Position numbers and translations under genes: made by a program
Source of the DNA: Eubacteriales bacterium
GTDB taxonomy: Bacteria; Bacillota; Clostridia; Lachnospirales; Lachnospiraceae
Assembly: GCA_030524455.1 (NCBI GenBank)
Contig: JAUNGT010000004.1
Location: 1-64,000 of the forward strand
DNA: 64,000 bases
Reading direction: 5' to 3'
Shown here: positions 42,166 to 51,210 of the stretch, piece after piece
How positions within the stretch are numbered: the first letter of the stretch is position 1
How the letters are laid out: the number at the start of each line of letters is the position of its first letter
The notes under the pieces: model-generated
The model's database searches: none
What the model was told of the DNA's origin: nothing
What the model saw: the letters and a program-made list of their open reading frames with translations, nothing else

Positions 42166-43167
42166 TTGAAGAGAGATGTTTTGGCGATATGTGATCCGGA
42201 GCAGGAGTACGCGTATCGTTTGGTGGACGCGCTGGGAAGTCGGAGCGATTTTCCGTTTGAGATTCTGGCCTTTACCAGTGTGGACAAGCTGTACGGCTCT
42301 CTGGCGGAGAAGCCGGTACAGATCCTGCTGATTGCACAGCCGGCCTTTCGTGAGGAGATGAGAAGCTGGCCGGTGCCGCGGATCATTCTTCTGCAGGAGG
42401 AAGAAGCGCCGTCCGATGAGAGCCTTGCCTGCGTCTGCAAGTATACAAGTGTGCTTCGTATCATGAAGAAGATTACGGAGGTGGCGATGGAGGCAGGGAA
42501 GCTGCCGCCGGTTGTGCAGACCGACCACAGAGTGCGGATTTACGGCATGTACACCCCGGTGGGACGGAGCCTGCAGACGACCTTTGCCCTTTCGATGGGG
42601 CAGCTTCTGGCGAAAACAAGGCGGACCCTGTATGTGAATCTGGAGTGCTGCAGCGGACTGGCGGATATGCTGGGGCAGCGGCCCGAGGGAGAGCTTTCCA
42701 GACTGCTGTATTATCTTCAGGAGCCGCCGGGCCAGTTTCTGAACCGGCTGTATCAGGCGGCGGAGCGGATCAACGGGCTGGATATGACGCCTCTTGCCGC
42801 CAGCGGATATGATCTTTACGGCATGGGCCGGGAGGAATGGCAGCATTTTCTGGATGCGCTGACCGGGAGTCGGTATGAGTCGGTAATCCTGGACCTGTCG
42901 GACGGGCTGCAGGGATTGTTTGACATTCTGCGGCGCTGTACGCGGATCTATACGATTGTGCGGGAGGATGCCTTTGCGGCGGCAAAGCTTGGTCAGTATG
43001 AGACGGCGCTGCGGGAGGCGGAGTACGGGGATGTGCTGGAGCGCACCCGCAGGGTGAGGCTGCCGGCGTTTTCACAGCTTCCCAGGGATTTAAATCACCT
43101 GTGCTCCGGGGAGCTGGCGGATTTTATCGGAAAGGTGCTGGAGACAGATGAACGGGGAGGCATATGA
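42166..43167 (+). CDS. CpaE/TadZ-like pilus protein with degenerate P-loop
   Basis: A 333-residue protein heading the Tad operon: N-terminal receiver-like region (residues ~1-115) and a MinD/ParA-like domain from ~125. Where CpaE has the deviant Walker A, this protein reads YTPVGRSLQTTFA (residues 129-141), lacking the Gly-Lys pair, so ATP binding is doubtful. CpaE/TadZ proteins localise the pilus machine. TTG start, 6 bases after GGGAGG. Overlaps cpaF by 20 bases. Confidence 0.83.
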   Translation: MKRDVLAICDPEQEYAYRLVDALGSRSDFPFEILAFTSVDKLYGSLAEKPVQILLIAQPAFREEMRSWPVPRIILLQEEEAPSDESLACVCKYTSVLRIMKKITEVAMEAGKLPPVVQTDHRVRIYGMYTPVGRSLQTTFALSMGQLLAKTRRTLYVNLECCSGLADMLGQRPEGELSRLLYYLQEPPGQFLNRLYQAAERINGLDMTPLAASGYDLYGMGREEWQHFLDALTGSRYESVILDLSDGLQGLFDILRRCTRIYTIVREDAFAAAKLGQYETALREAEYGDVLERTRRVRLPAFSQLPRDLNHLCSGELADFIGKVLETDERGGI

Positions 43168-44380
43168 GCGCTATAAGGCGTCCATAAAGCAGGAAATCCT
43201 GCAGCTTTTAGACTGTGGACAGGATTTTTCGGACGAGCAGGTGCGGGGCCTGATCGACGGACGTCTCTGCGGCCGGGAGGGCGCAGGGCATCTGGATGTG
43301 GCCGGACGCAGGAGGCTGGGCAAAGAGCTGTTCGCGGCAATCCGGGGATTGGACGTGCTCCAGGAGCTTTTGGAGGACAAAAGCATTACGGAGATCATGA
43401 TCAACGGGCCGGAGCGGATTTTTGTGGAGCGGGCCGGACGGCTGGAAGAGTGGAATGGCCGGTTTGAGAGCGTTACCCGCCTGCAGGATGTGATCCAGCA
43501 GATTGCATCCGGCTGCAACCGGGTGGTCAATGAGGGCTCTCCGATTCTGGACGCGCGTCTGGCGGACGGCTCCCGGGTCAACGTGGTGCTGGCGCCGGTG
43601 GCGTTAAACGGTCCGGTGCTGACGATACGGCGTTTTCCGGAGGAAGGGATGACGCTGGACCGGCTGGTGGCACTGGGATCGCTGGATCGGGAATGCAGGG
43701 CGTTTCTGGAGCTTTTGGTGAAGAGTCGGTACAACATTTTTATCAGCGGCGGCACGGGGAGCGGCAAGACCACCTTTTTGAATGCGCTGTCCCAGGCGAT
43801 CCCTCCTGCAGAGCGGATTATCACGATAGAGGACAGCGCGGAGCTGCAGTTAAAATATGCGAAAAATCTGGTGTCTCTGGAGACCAGGAATGCCAACATG
43901 GAGGGCTGTAAGCCCGTGACGATCCGGGACCTGATCCGCAGCAGTCTGCGCATGAGGCCTGACCGGATCATCGTTGGGGAGGTGCGCGGAGCGGAAATCT
44001 GCGAGCTTTTGACGGCTTACAATTCCGGCCACGCGGGCAGCATGTCCACCGGGCACGGCAATACGGCCCGGGACATGCTTCTGCGGATGGAGACAATGCT
44101 CCTGATGGGAATGGATATACCGTTGTCCGCCATACGCAGACAGATCGCTTCGGGTATCGATATACTGGTACATCTGGGGCGGCTGCGGGACAAGACGCGG
44201 AGGGTATTGGAGATCGTCGAGATCGCCGGATTTTCGGGGGATGAAATCGAGACCCGGACGCTGTACGCCTTTGAGGAGGACGAGCACAGCACCCGGGAGA
44301 GGGTCAGCGGAAGGCTGGTGAAGAAAGGGGAACTGATGCATGAGGAAAAGCTGGAGGCGGCGGGCTACGGATGCAGGTAA
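43148..44380 (+). CDS. CpaF/TadA-family pilus secretion ATPase
   Basis: A 410-residue hexameric ATPase driving Flp pilin assembly. Walker A SGGTGSGKTTF with Lys207, Asp box ITIEDSAELQL, Walker B RPDRIIVGEVRGAE, His box SAGHAGSMSTGHGN-like (here NSGHAGSMSTGHGN). The N-terminal helical domain covers residues ~1-110. Overlaps both neighbours, showing tight coupling. Confidence 0.95.
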   Translation: MNGEAYERYKASIKQEILQLLDCGQDFSDEQVRGLIDGRLCGREGAGHLDVAGRRRLGKELFAAIRGLDVLQELLEDKSITEIMINGPERIFVERAGRLEEWNGRFESVTRLQDVIQQIASGCNRVVNEGSPILDARLADGSRVNVVLAPVALNGPVLTIRRFPEEGMTLDRLVALGSLDRECRAFLELLVKSRYNIFISGGTGSGKTTFLNALSQAIPPAERIITIEDSAELQLKYAKNLVSLETRNANMEGCKPVTIRDLIRSSLRMRPDRIIVGEVRGAEICELLTAYNSGHAGSMSTGHGNTARDMLLRMETMLLMGMDIPLSAIRRQIASGIDILVHLGRLRDKTRRVLEIVEIAGFSGDEIETRTLYAFEEDEHSTRERVSGRLVKKGELMHEEKLEAAGYGCR

Positions 44381-45119
44381 GACGGATTATGCGGTCTATG
44401 CGCTTTCCTGGAAGGAAATGCTGTGGTGCGCGGGGAAAAGTATCCTGACGACGGGAGTCTTTTCCTGGATGTTTTACCGGTCCTGGCTGGGATTTCTGGC
44501 GCTTCCGGCAGTATGGCTTGTACTTTATAAGCGGGAAGGGAAAAACAGAAGGGAAGAAAGAAGGCAGAGACTGTCCCTGCAGTTTAAGGATGCCATCCTG
44601 ATGGTGACGGCAGGCATCCAGGCGGGGAGCTCCGTGGAAAACGCCTTTCTGGAGGCCGAGAGAGAGATTGTGTCCTTGTACGGCGGACAAAGCGAGATGG
44701 GGAGGGAGCTTGCGGGGATCCGCAAGGGACTGAACAACCGGGTGCCGCTGGAGAAGATGCTGCTGGATCTCGGGCAGAGAAGCGGCGTGGAGGAAATCCG
44801 TGATTTTACGGAGGTATTTGCCGTGGCCAAACGGCTGGGCGGCAATATGAAGGAAATGATCAGGAGGACGGCGGATCTGACCGGGCAGCGGATGGAGGTG
44901 GAACGGGAGATCACAACGATGCTTGCGTCCAAGCGATATGAACAGAGGGTGATGATGCTCGTTCCCTTCCTGCTCTACGGTTATATGCAGCTGTCCTCGG
45001 AGGGTTTTTTTGACATTCTGTACCATAACCCGGCGGGAATCGCCGTGATGACGGCCTGCCTGGCGCTGTATCTGGCGTCCTGTGCGCTGGCCGCAAGGAT
45101 CATGGATATCCGGGTGTGA
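44340..45119 (+). CDS. TadB-like inner-membrane platform protein
   Basis: A 259-residue type II secretion F-domain protein: two N-terminal hydrophobic segments (about 28-60), the F domain (FKDAILMVTAGIQAGSSVENAF and RVPLEKMLLDLGQRSGVEEIRDFTEVFAVAKRLGGNMKEM), and two C-terminal segments. Starts 41 bases inside the CpaF gene. With the next gene it forms the membrane platform on which CpaF acts. Confidence 0.9.
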   Translation: MRKSWRRRATDAGKTDYAVYALSWKEMLWCAGKSILTTGVFSWMFYRSWLGFLALPAVWLVLYKREGKNRREERRQRLSLQFKDAILMVTAGIQAGSSVENAFLEAEREIVSLYGGQSEMGRELAGIRKGLNNRVPLEKMLLDLGQRSGVEEIRDFTEVFAVAKRLGGNMKEMIRRTADLTGQRMEVEREITTMLASKRYEQRVMMLVPFLLYGYMQLSSEGFFDILYHNPAGIAVMTACLALYLASCALAARIMDIRV

Positions 45120-45127
45120 GGGAGAGT

Positions 45128-46510
45128 ATGCGGAGGAAAGGAAACGGAAAGCAGAAGAACGGGCCGCTTCACCGTCCCGCAGCCTGGCTGTGGGCGCTGC
45201 AGGAGCGGTACCGGGGACAGAGGTCTGATGGGAATGCTGTAGGACAAAAGGGGCTGGAAACGCTGTGTCGGATCTGGGGCCCGGCGGCGGGCCGGGAGAG
45301 GTATCGGGAATTCCAGATTCGCAAGAGAGAGAAGCTATTGGCCGTTTTTCTGGTGGGAATGGGATTGGCGGCCGCCCTGGGGATCAGGGGGCTTCGGGAG
45401 GGAAAGGAGGCGGTCGAGGCGCTGACGCGCCCGGAGAGCGGGCTGGGAGACGCAAGCCTGGTGCTGGAGGCGCGGGTAGGAGACGAAGATACCGGCCCGC
45501 TTGTGGTCACGGTACCGGAGCAGCGTCTGAGCAAAAGTCAGTGTGAGGAGGTGCTTTTGCGGGCGCAGAGGGAACTGGAGGAATGGATGGCGTCCCAGCC
45601 GGACTGGGATGCGGTATCGGAGGATCTTTCTCTGCCGGTGTCGTTTTGCGGCGGCCTGGCGGAGGGAGTCTGGCAGAGCAGCAGCTACGACCTGATGGAT
45701 GCCTCCGGGAGGATCCGAAAGGATCCCGTGGAGGAGGACGGAGAGCTGCTTGTACTGACGGTACGCCTGGTTTGCGGGGAGGCGCAGAGAGAGCTGGCCT
45801 TCCCTCTGCGGATTGTGCCGGAGGGGCAGACGGCGGCGGACCGTCTGCAGCGCCAGACGAAACGGCAGATGCTTGCGGTGCGTGAGGAGGAGGGCACGAG
45901 CGCCAGGCTGCCGGAGGAACTGGACGGTCAGACCGTAACCTGGACGGACAGCCGGAAGCCTTATGGACTCTGGATTGCCCTGCTGACGGTGGCAGGCTGT
46001 GTGCTTTTGAATTTTGCCGGCGAACGGGATCTGGAAAAGGAGGGACTGCAGAGGCAGGATTTGTTGCTGGCGGCTTACCCGTCGTTTCTGGCGCGGCTGA
46101 CGCTGCTTGCACAGACGGGGATGCCGGTGAGACAGATTTTTGCCCGGCTTGCCCAGGAGGGGGCAAAGGCCGGGGCCTCCCCGGTCTACGAGGAAGTGCT
46201 GCGCACCTTTCGGGAGATGGAGAGCGGTACAACTCAGCTGGAGGCCTTTGTCAATTTCGGGAAGCGTACCCGGCTTGCCCAGTACAAAAAATGTATGTCG
46301 TTGCTTGCGCAGAATGTCCGCAAGGGCACAGGAGAGCTTTTGACAGCTCTGGGACAGGAGGCGGAAAATGCCTTCGAGGAGCGCAAGGCGGCTGCCCGGA
46401 GGAAGGGAGAGGAGGCGCAGACCAAGCTGCTTCTGCCTATGCTGATGATGCTGGGCGTGGTGATGATCTTGATTTTGGTGCCGGCCTGCTTTTCCTTTGG
46501 GGGAATGTAA
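45128..46510 (+). CDS. TadC-like platform protein with large extracytoplasmic insert
   Basis: A 460-residue protein, far longer than the usual ~300 of TadC. Membrane segment near residues 75-90; then a ~180-residue hydrophilic domain (about 95-275, from DASLVLEARVGDEDTGPLVVTVPEQ to LRIVPEGQTAADRL) predicted outside the membrane; then a second segment (LWIALLTVAGCVLLNFAG) and a C-terminal F domain (LARLTLLAQTGMPVRQIFARL, FVNFGKRTRLAQYKKCMSLLAQNVRKG). ATG at 45128 follows GAGGGAGA; GTG at 45116 overlaps the TadB stop. Confidence 0.85.
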   Translation: MRRKGNGKQKNGPLHRPAAWLWALQERYRGQRSDGNAVGQKGLETLCRIWGPAAGRERYREFQIRKREKLLAVFLVGMGLAAALGIRGLREGKEAVEALTRPESGLGDASLVLEARVGDEDTGPLVVTVPEQRLSKSQCEEVLLRAQRELEEWMASQPDWDAVSEDLSLPVSFCGGLAEGVWQSSSYDLMDASGRIRKDPVEEDGELLVLTVRLVCGEAQRELAFPLRIVPEGQTAADRLQRQTKRQMLAVREEEGTSARLPEELDGQTVTWTDSRKPYGLWIALLTVAGCVLLNFAGERDLEKEGLQRQDLLLAAYPSFLARLTLLAQTGMPVRQIFARLAQEGAKAGASPVYEEVLRTFREMESGTTQLEAFVNFGKRTRLAQYKKCMSLLAQNVRKGTGELLTALGQEAENAFEERKAAARRKGEEAQTKLLLPMLMMLGVVMILILVPACFSFGGM

Positions 46511-46548
46511 CGGTAATTTGAAGAGAGACGAGCGACAGGAGGGTTAAT

Positions 46549-46761
46549 ATGATATATGCGGGATCAAGTGTGAGAGCGGCGGCGTGCAGGCTGCGCAGAC
46601 GGGTGACGGCCGTTTTGAGAAACGAGGACGGCGTGGGCACGGTGGAGGTTGTTCTTTTGATTCTGGTAGCCGTGGGATTGGTGCTGATCTTCAGGGACCG
46701 GATCACAGAGCTGGTTTCCTCTATTTTCAACAAAATCACCTCCCAGGCCGGTAAGATATGA
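46549..46761 (+). CDS. Flp1-type type IVb pilin
   Basis: A 70-residue prepilin. A basic leader (residues 1-24) is followed by NEDGVGTVEVVLLILVAVGLVLIF, the hydrophobic assembly helix with the conserved Glu, then a short amphipathic tail. Prepilin peptidase encoded at 49010 would cut near the start of the hydrophobic helix. AGGAGG lies 6 bases upstream. Major shaft subunit of the Tad/Flp pilus. Confidence 0.9.
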   Translation: MIYAGSSVRAAACRLRRRVTAVLRNEDGVGTVEVVLLILVAVGLVLIFRDRITELVSSIFNKITSQAGKI

Positions 46762-48224
46762 ACGGGTATTCGCTCCGTTCTGCCGGGAAAAGACAGGGCG
46801 GTCAGCCGGGCTATATGACGGTGTATCTGGCCCTGGTGATGGGAGTCTTGCTGTCCCTGATCCTGGCCGCTGTGACGGCGGCCAGGATCTCCACCATCCG
46901 TATGCACATCGAGTGCAGTGCGGATATGGCGCTGGACTCGGCGCTGGCAGAGTACCACCGGGAGATGCTGGAGCAGTATGAGCTGTTTTTTATCGATACC
47001 TCATACGGGACGGGAGATCCCTCCTACCGAAGGACGGAGGAGCATATCCTTTCCTACATGGAACGCAATCTGCGCCCGCAGGAGGAGTTTTCCATGCCGG
47101 GTGCGAGGGATATCACGGGACTGTCGGCCTGCAGCGCGGAAATTTTGCGGGCCGGGGTGGCTACGGACGGCGGGGGCAGTGTGCTGAAGTATCATGTGGT
47201 GGAATATATGAAGGATATCAATGGCATTTCGCTGGCCGAGCAGCTTCTGAGTTGGGGCAGCAGGACGGAGGGCTTTCAGGGGCGGGATGTGGAGGCCGAG
47301 TGGGATGAGGCGGAGGCCGCGCTGAAGGAGGAAATCACCCGAAAAAAGCGTCTGGAGGACGAGGAGTGGGACGGGGATATTCCGGAGACGCCCTCCGACG
47401 CGGTGCGTTCCACCCGGGGAGAGGGGATTCTGGGCTCCGCAGCTCAGGGAATGAAGCTTTCCGGGGCATCTGTTTCGGGGACGGACGGGCCCTCCGTGCG
47501 GCGGCTCAAGGAGGGAACCGGACTTTCTGCGGATAAGGAGCCGGCGGACGGTCTTTTGGCAAACGGGCTTTTGTACGCCTATATTCTGGACAAATGCGGC
47601 TATTTCGGACGGGAGAAGGAGGAGGGGGCGCTGGCCTATCAGGTGGAATATATTTTGCAGCGGGAAACGCAGGATCGGGAGAATCTGCGTAAAACCCTGC
47701 GGGAGCTGCTCCTGATCCGGGAGGCGGCAAATGTGTCCTTCCTGTTTGGAAGCAGTCTGCGCAGCCAGGCTTCGGGGGCTGCCGGAGTGATCGCGTCGAT
47801 CCTTCTGATGCCGGAGATTGCCCCTGCGGTGGAGACGGTGATCCTGTTTGCCTGGGCCTATGCGGAGAGCGTAAAGGATATCCGTATCCTGCTGAAGGGA
47901 GATAAAGTACCGGTGGTCAAGACGGAGGGAACCTGGAATACGCCGTTTTCTCAGCTTTTGACTTACCGGAGCCACCTGGATTCCTACGGGAGCGCGCAGG
48001 AGGGATTAAGCTATCGGGATTATCTGGGGACGCTTTTGTTCCTGCACGGCTCGGACAGCGCGGTGAAGGGACTGATGGATGTGATGGAGAGCGATATCCG
48101 GCGCACGCCGGGGAACGGGGCTTTCCGGATCGACGGCCTCATCGACGGCATGGAAGCGCGTATCACGCTGGTCAGCGATTATACGGGCAGCTACGAAATT
48201 ACCCGGAAATATGAGTACGAATAG
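46758..48224 (+). CDS. DUF5702 protein of the Tad operon
   Basis: A 488-residue protein with one N-terminal membrane segment (MTVYLALVMGVLLSLILAAVTAARI, residues ~20-45, split over the helix) and a large extracellular part starting HIECSADMALDSALAEYHREMLEQY, the hallmark of DUF5702/TadG-like proteins in Clostridial pilus loci. Presumed minor pilin or pilus-tip factor. ATGA-type overlap with the pilin gene. Confidence 0.87.
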   Translation: MNGYSLRSAGKRQGGQPGYMTVYLALVMGVLLSLILAAVTAARISTIRMHIECSADMALDSALAEYHREMLEQYELFFIDTSYGTGDPSYRRTEEHILSYMERNLRPQEEFSMPGARDITGLSACSAEILRAGVATDGGGSVLKYHVVEYMKDINGISLAEQLLSWGSRTEGFQGRDVEAEWDEAEAALKEEITRKKRLEDEEWDGDIPETPSDAVRSTRGEGILGSAAQGMKLSGASVSGTDGPSVRRLKEGTGLSADKEPADGLLANGLLYAYILDKCGYFGREKEEGALAYQVEYILQRETQDRENLRKTLRELLLIREAANVSFLFGSSLRSQASGAAGVIASILLMPEIAPAVETVILFAWAYAESVKDIRILLKGDKVPVVKTEGTWNTPFSQLLTYRSHLDSYGSAQEGLSYRDYLGTLLFLHGSDSAVKGLMDVMESDIRRTPGNGAFRIDGLIDGMEARITLVSDYTGSYEITRKYEYE

Positions 48225-48244
48225 CAAAAGGAGGGCCGGGCGGG

Positions 48245-48997
48245 ATGTCTTTTTTGGCAACTATTCTCATACAGCGGCCGCCGTTTCCTCTCCAGAACGG
48301 CGGAGATCAACGCGGACAAAGCGCTCTTGCTTTCAAATACTTTCCTGATCGGCGATGCCGGAAGAAAAAGGCATCCTGCCGGGTCCTTCCGGGGAGCATG
48401 ACGGTGGAGGCCGCCCTGGTGCTGCCGCTGTTTTTATTCGCTGCCGTGAATCTGCTGTCCCTGCTGCTGATGTTTTCGTCCTACTCGGCCAGGGAGGCAG
48501 GGCTGCATCAGACCGGGCGGCAGTTGTCCATGCTGGGCTACGGGCAGGAGAGCGGGGAAAGGGAGGTGCGGCTGATGTATATCAACCGGATCAGCGCGCC
48601 CTTTTCCGTGGCTGCCTTTGGCGGAGGTTATACGGTAAATGGCTGTGTGATGTATAAGTGGATCGGCTATGAGCTGGGGCAGACGGGAGAGGAGGAGCAG
48701 CGCCGGGAGGAGGAGCTGGTTTATATCACGAGCTCCGGAGAGGCCTACCATCGGGAGAGAGGCTGTCAGTATTTAAATCCCTCCATCCGGATGGTGGAAC
48801 GCAGCCAGGCAAAGGAGGACGGGCGTTATACGCCCTGCCTGGCCTGCGGAGGGAACAGCAGCCTGGTGTATGTGACGGAGGGCGGGAGCAGATACCACAG
48901 CACGGTGGGCTGCAGTGGATTAAAGCGCACAATTGAGAGCGTAACGCTGCCCGAGGCGGAAGGCCGGGGGTATCACGCCTGCCCGGGATGTGGATAG
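48245..48997 (+). CDS. TadE-like pseudopilin with two Cys-rich metal-site-like repeats
   Basis: A 250-residue protein. Residues ~48-80 carry SMTVEAALVLPLFLFAAVNLLSLL, the TadE-type pilin helix. The exposed end has two tandem units, YITSSGEAYHRERGCQYLN...YTPCLACG and YVTEGGSRYHSTVGCSGLK...YHACPGCG, each with a YH, one Cys and a C-x-x-C pair, suggesting a metal-binding or disulfide fold like that of Ada-type domains. The first ~48 residues are long for a prepilin leader, and a later start is possible. Minor pilin role inferred. Confidence 0.82.
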   Translation: MSFLATILIQRPPFPLQNGGDQRGQSALAFKYFPDRRCRKKKASCRVLPGSMTVEAALVLPLFLFAAVNLLSLLLMFSSYSAREAGLHQTGRQLSMLGYGQESGEREVRLMYINRISAPFSVAAFGGGYTVNGCVMYKWIGYELGQTGEEEQRREEELVYITSSGEAYHRERGCQYLNPSIRMVERSQAKEDGRYTPCLACGGNSSLVYVTEGGSRYHSTVGCSGLKRTIESVTLPEAEGRGYHACPGCG

Positions 48998-49009
48998 GAG
49001 GAATTTTGA

Positions 49010-49435
49010 GTGGAGCTGGGAGCGGCAATTTTGTTTGGAACCTGCTGCAGTGTGACAGACTGGCGGAGGCAGAAAATCATGGCACTGCCGGTATGGCTGG
49101 GGCTGGCGGCAGGGCTGTGCCTGACGGCCTGGCGGCTGTATCAGGGAACCGAAGGGATATACGGAGCAGCGGCAGCGCTTGTGCCGGCGGCGGTATTTTG
49201 GGGGCTGAGTCTTTTGACCGAAGGAAAAATCGGAAGGGGAGATGCCCTGATGCTGCTTGTGTTAGGATTGATCCTGGGCTGGCGGCTGTGTCTGTCCGTG
49301 CTCTGCATGGCCTGTCTGATGAGCGCGGTCTGGGCCGGAGCAGGGCTGACGCTGGGAAAGCTTACGAAAGGCAGCCGCCTGCCCTTTGCGCCTTTTTTGC
49401 TGGCGGCGCTTCTGGTGACGGGGGTGTGTCTGTGA
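49010..49435 (+). CDS. Prepilin peptidase (A24, CpaA/TadV-type)
   Basis: A 141-residue membrane aspartyl protease. Catalytic aspartates are Asp17 in SVTDWRRQKI and Asp78 in the GxGD motif GKIGRGDALML. Five or so membrane segments; lacks the methylase domain, as usual for Tad systems. GTG start 8 bases after AGGAGG. It should process the Flp1 and TadE-like prepilins of this operon. Confidence 0.92.
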   Translation: MELGAAILFGTCCSVTDWRRQKIMALPVWLGLAAGLCLTAWRLYQGTEGIYGAAAALVPAAVFWGLSLLTEGKIGRGDALMLLVLGLILGWRLCLSVLCMACLMSAVWAGAGLTLGKLTKGSRLPFAPFLLAALLVTGVCL

Positions 49436-49872
49436 AAGGAAAAAGTGGAAGTACCGGGGAGGGGGAGACGGACGGTTATGTGGTGGTGGAGGCAGCGGTG
49501 CTTTTGCCGCTCGCCTCGATTGTGGTGCTGTTGCTGGTGTGGCTGTGCAGCTATCTGTATCAGAGCTGCTTTTTGTCGCAGGCCGCCTATCTGGCGGCAT
49601 TTCGCGGCAGCAGGCATCCGGACTGGGGCGCAGCCTATGTGGAGCGGCAGCTGGAGGAGCTGATGAAGGGAGAGGCGCTGCGCTTTGAACCGGAGAGCCG
49701 GAGCGTGGAAAGCTCGGCACTGCAGGTGTCGGTGACGCTCGCGCGGCAAACGCCTTTTTCTTCGCTGGGAAACGGCGTGCAGCCGCTTTTGGTGACGCGC
49801 CGGTCGCTGGTGCGCGACGCGGCGGCCTATATCAGAGGGATACGAAGAATAGGAGAAATCGGCGATGGATAA
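49432..49872 (+). CDS. TadE-like minor pilin
   Basis: A 146-residue protein starting with GTG in the preceding stop (GTGA). A polar leader of ~14 residues, then GYVVVEAAVLLPLASIVVLLLVWL, the pilin-type helix with the key Glu, then an extracellular ~100-residue domain. Long reading through the preceding gene in this frame is a shadow. Companion to the TadE-like protein at 48245. Confidence 0.86.
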   Translation: MKGKSGSTGEGETDGYVVVEAAVLLPLASIVVLLLVWLCSYLYQSCFLSQAAYLAAFRGSRHPDWGAAYVERQLEELMKGEALRFEPESRSVESSALQVSVTLARQTPFSSLGNGVQPLLVTRRSLVRDAAAYIRGIRRIGEIGDG

Positions 49873-51100
49873 AGAGGTCAGCTACAAAAGGGAGCTGAAC
49901 CACAGCTACATGGTTCTGCGCTGCACGGATCCGGATATGGCAGAGCGGTATGACTACCGGATTATGGTGCATAACCGGATCGGCAGCCTGTTGCCCTGCA
50001 GTCTGCGTCAGCTGGACGGGGAAGCCTTTCTTTATTACGACATTTCCTCCCGGCAGCCGTTGGAGCGGCTTTATGAGGGGGGAAAGCTGGGGGCCCGGGA
50101 GGTGGGACGGATCGTGCGCGGGATCGCTTCGGCCCAGGAGGAGCTGGGAGAGTATATGCTGGATGAATCCGGGCTGCTTCTGGAGGAGGGAATGATCTTT
50201 GCCGATGTGGAGACAAGGGAGCTTTTCTTTGCCTTTTACCCGGGGGGAACGGGGGAAAGCTGTCAGTATGCCGGGCTGGCGGATTTTCTGCTGGAGCATG
50301 TGGATCATGGACAGGAGCACGCGGTGAATCTGGCGTACCGGTTTTACAAGCTCTCAAAAACGGATTATTTCGTGCTGTCCTCCTTTTTGCCCTTTTTGGA
50401 AAAGGAGCTGGCGGAGGATCGGGAGCATCACAGGGACGGCGGGGCTGCATGGGAAGAAACCTCCTGGGAGCCGGAAGGAGAGCGGGCAGGAACCGCGGTC
50501 GGAGCAGAGCCGGCGTTTATTCTGCCGGAGAAAGGCTCTGTGACGGAACCGTCGCCTGCGCAGCCTGCCGGGAGCGGGGAGAACTGGACAGAGCCGGCGG
50601 ATAAACCGGAGAAGGGCGGCCTGCTGAGCCGTTTTCTCGCCCTTTTTGGGCGCAGGGAGAAGAAAAAAAGCGAGACGGCTCCTGCGGCAGTCTGGCCGGA
50701 TATGGTGTGGGACAGCTACGAGCAGCAGCTAAACGGAAGCGTAAGCCAGGATACTGTTTATTTTGCGGATCTGGAAAAGCGCAGCGGCGAAGGAGGCGGC
50801 CTGTATTGTCTGCGGGAGCAGGGCGGCGGCAGGTGTATCCTTTTGAAGGAGCTGCCGCTGACCGTGGGAAAGCTTAAGGGACGGGTGTCTGTTCTTCTGA
50901 CGGACGGCTCTGTCAGCCGGATCCACGCGCGGATCGAGGCCGGGGAGACGGGGCTGTGCGTGAGGGATTTAAATTCGCGCAACGGGACGGCGGTCAACGG
51001 GCGGCGGCTTGCTCCCAATGAGGCGCAGCGTCTGACAGAGGGAGATGAACTGAGCTTTGGGAGGGAGCGCTTCCGGTATGAACGAATGACGGGAGCGTGA
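49865..51100 (+). CDS. DUF6382 and FHA domain protein
   Basis: A 411-residue cytoplasmic protein. Residues ~1-185 are DUF6382 (REVNHSYMVL-like opening, here RELNHSYMVLRC; then YDISSRQPLERLYEGGKL), ~190-275 a disordered linker with a basic patch, and ~310-405 an FHA domain (VGKLKGRVSVLLTDGSVSRIHARIE, LNSRNGTAVNGRRL). FHA domains bind phosphothreonine, so this last gene of the Tad operon may link pilus activity to Ser/Thr kinase signalling. Overlaps the preceding gene by 8 bases. Confidence 0.9.
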   Translation: MDKEVSYKRELNHSYMVLRCTDPDMAERYDYRIMVHNRIGSLLPCSLRQLDGEAFLYYDISSRQPLERLYEGGKLGAREVGRIVRGIASAQEELGEYMLDESGLLLEEGMIFADVETRELFFAFYPGGTGESCQYAGLADFLLEHVDHGQEHAVNLAYRFYKLSKTDYFVLSSFLPFLEKELAEDREHHRDGGAAWEETSWEPEGERAGTAVGAEPAFILPEKGSVTEPSPAQPAGSGENWTEPADKPEKGGLLSRFLALFGRREKKKSETAPAAVWPDMVWDSYEQQLNGSVSQDTVYFADLEKRSGEGGGLYCLREQGGGRCILLKELPLTVGKLKGRVSVLLTDGSVSRIHARIEAGETGLCVRDLNSRNGTAVNGRRLAPNEAQRLTEGDELSFGRERFRYERMTGA

Positions 51101-51160
51101 GAACGTAATTGGAGTGTACAAAATGGGTGCAAAATGGCTTTTTCCTGTGCCGGATGAGCG

Positions 51161-51189
51161 TTGACAGCGCAACATCAACGTGATACCCT
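51161..51189 (+). promoter_or_regulatory. Promoter of the rhomboid gene
   Basis: Perfect TTGACA (51161-51166), 17 bases, extended TGaTACCCT (-10 at 51184-51189). Confidence 0.55.
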
Positions 51190-51210
51190 CATCTACAGGA
51201 GGAAACGGCC

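Noticed and set aside
48988..49431. Long N-terminal extension of the TadE-like gene at 49432
   Set aside because: The region is the prepilin peptidase gene in another frame; GTG overlap with its stop marks the true start.
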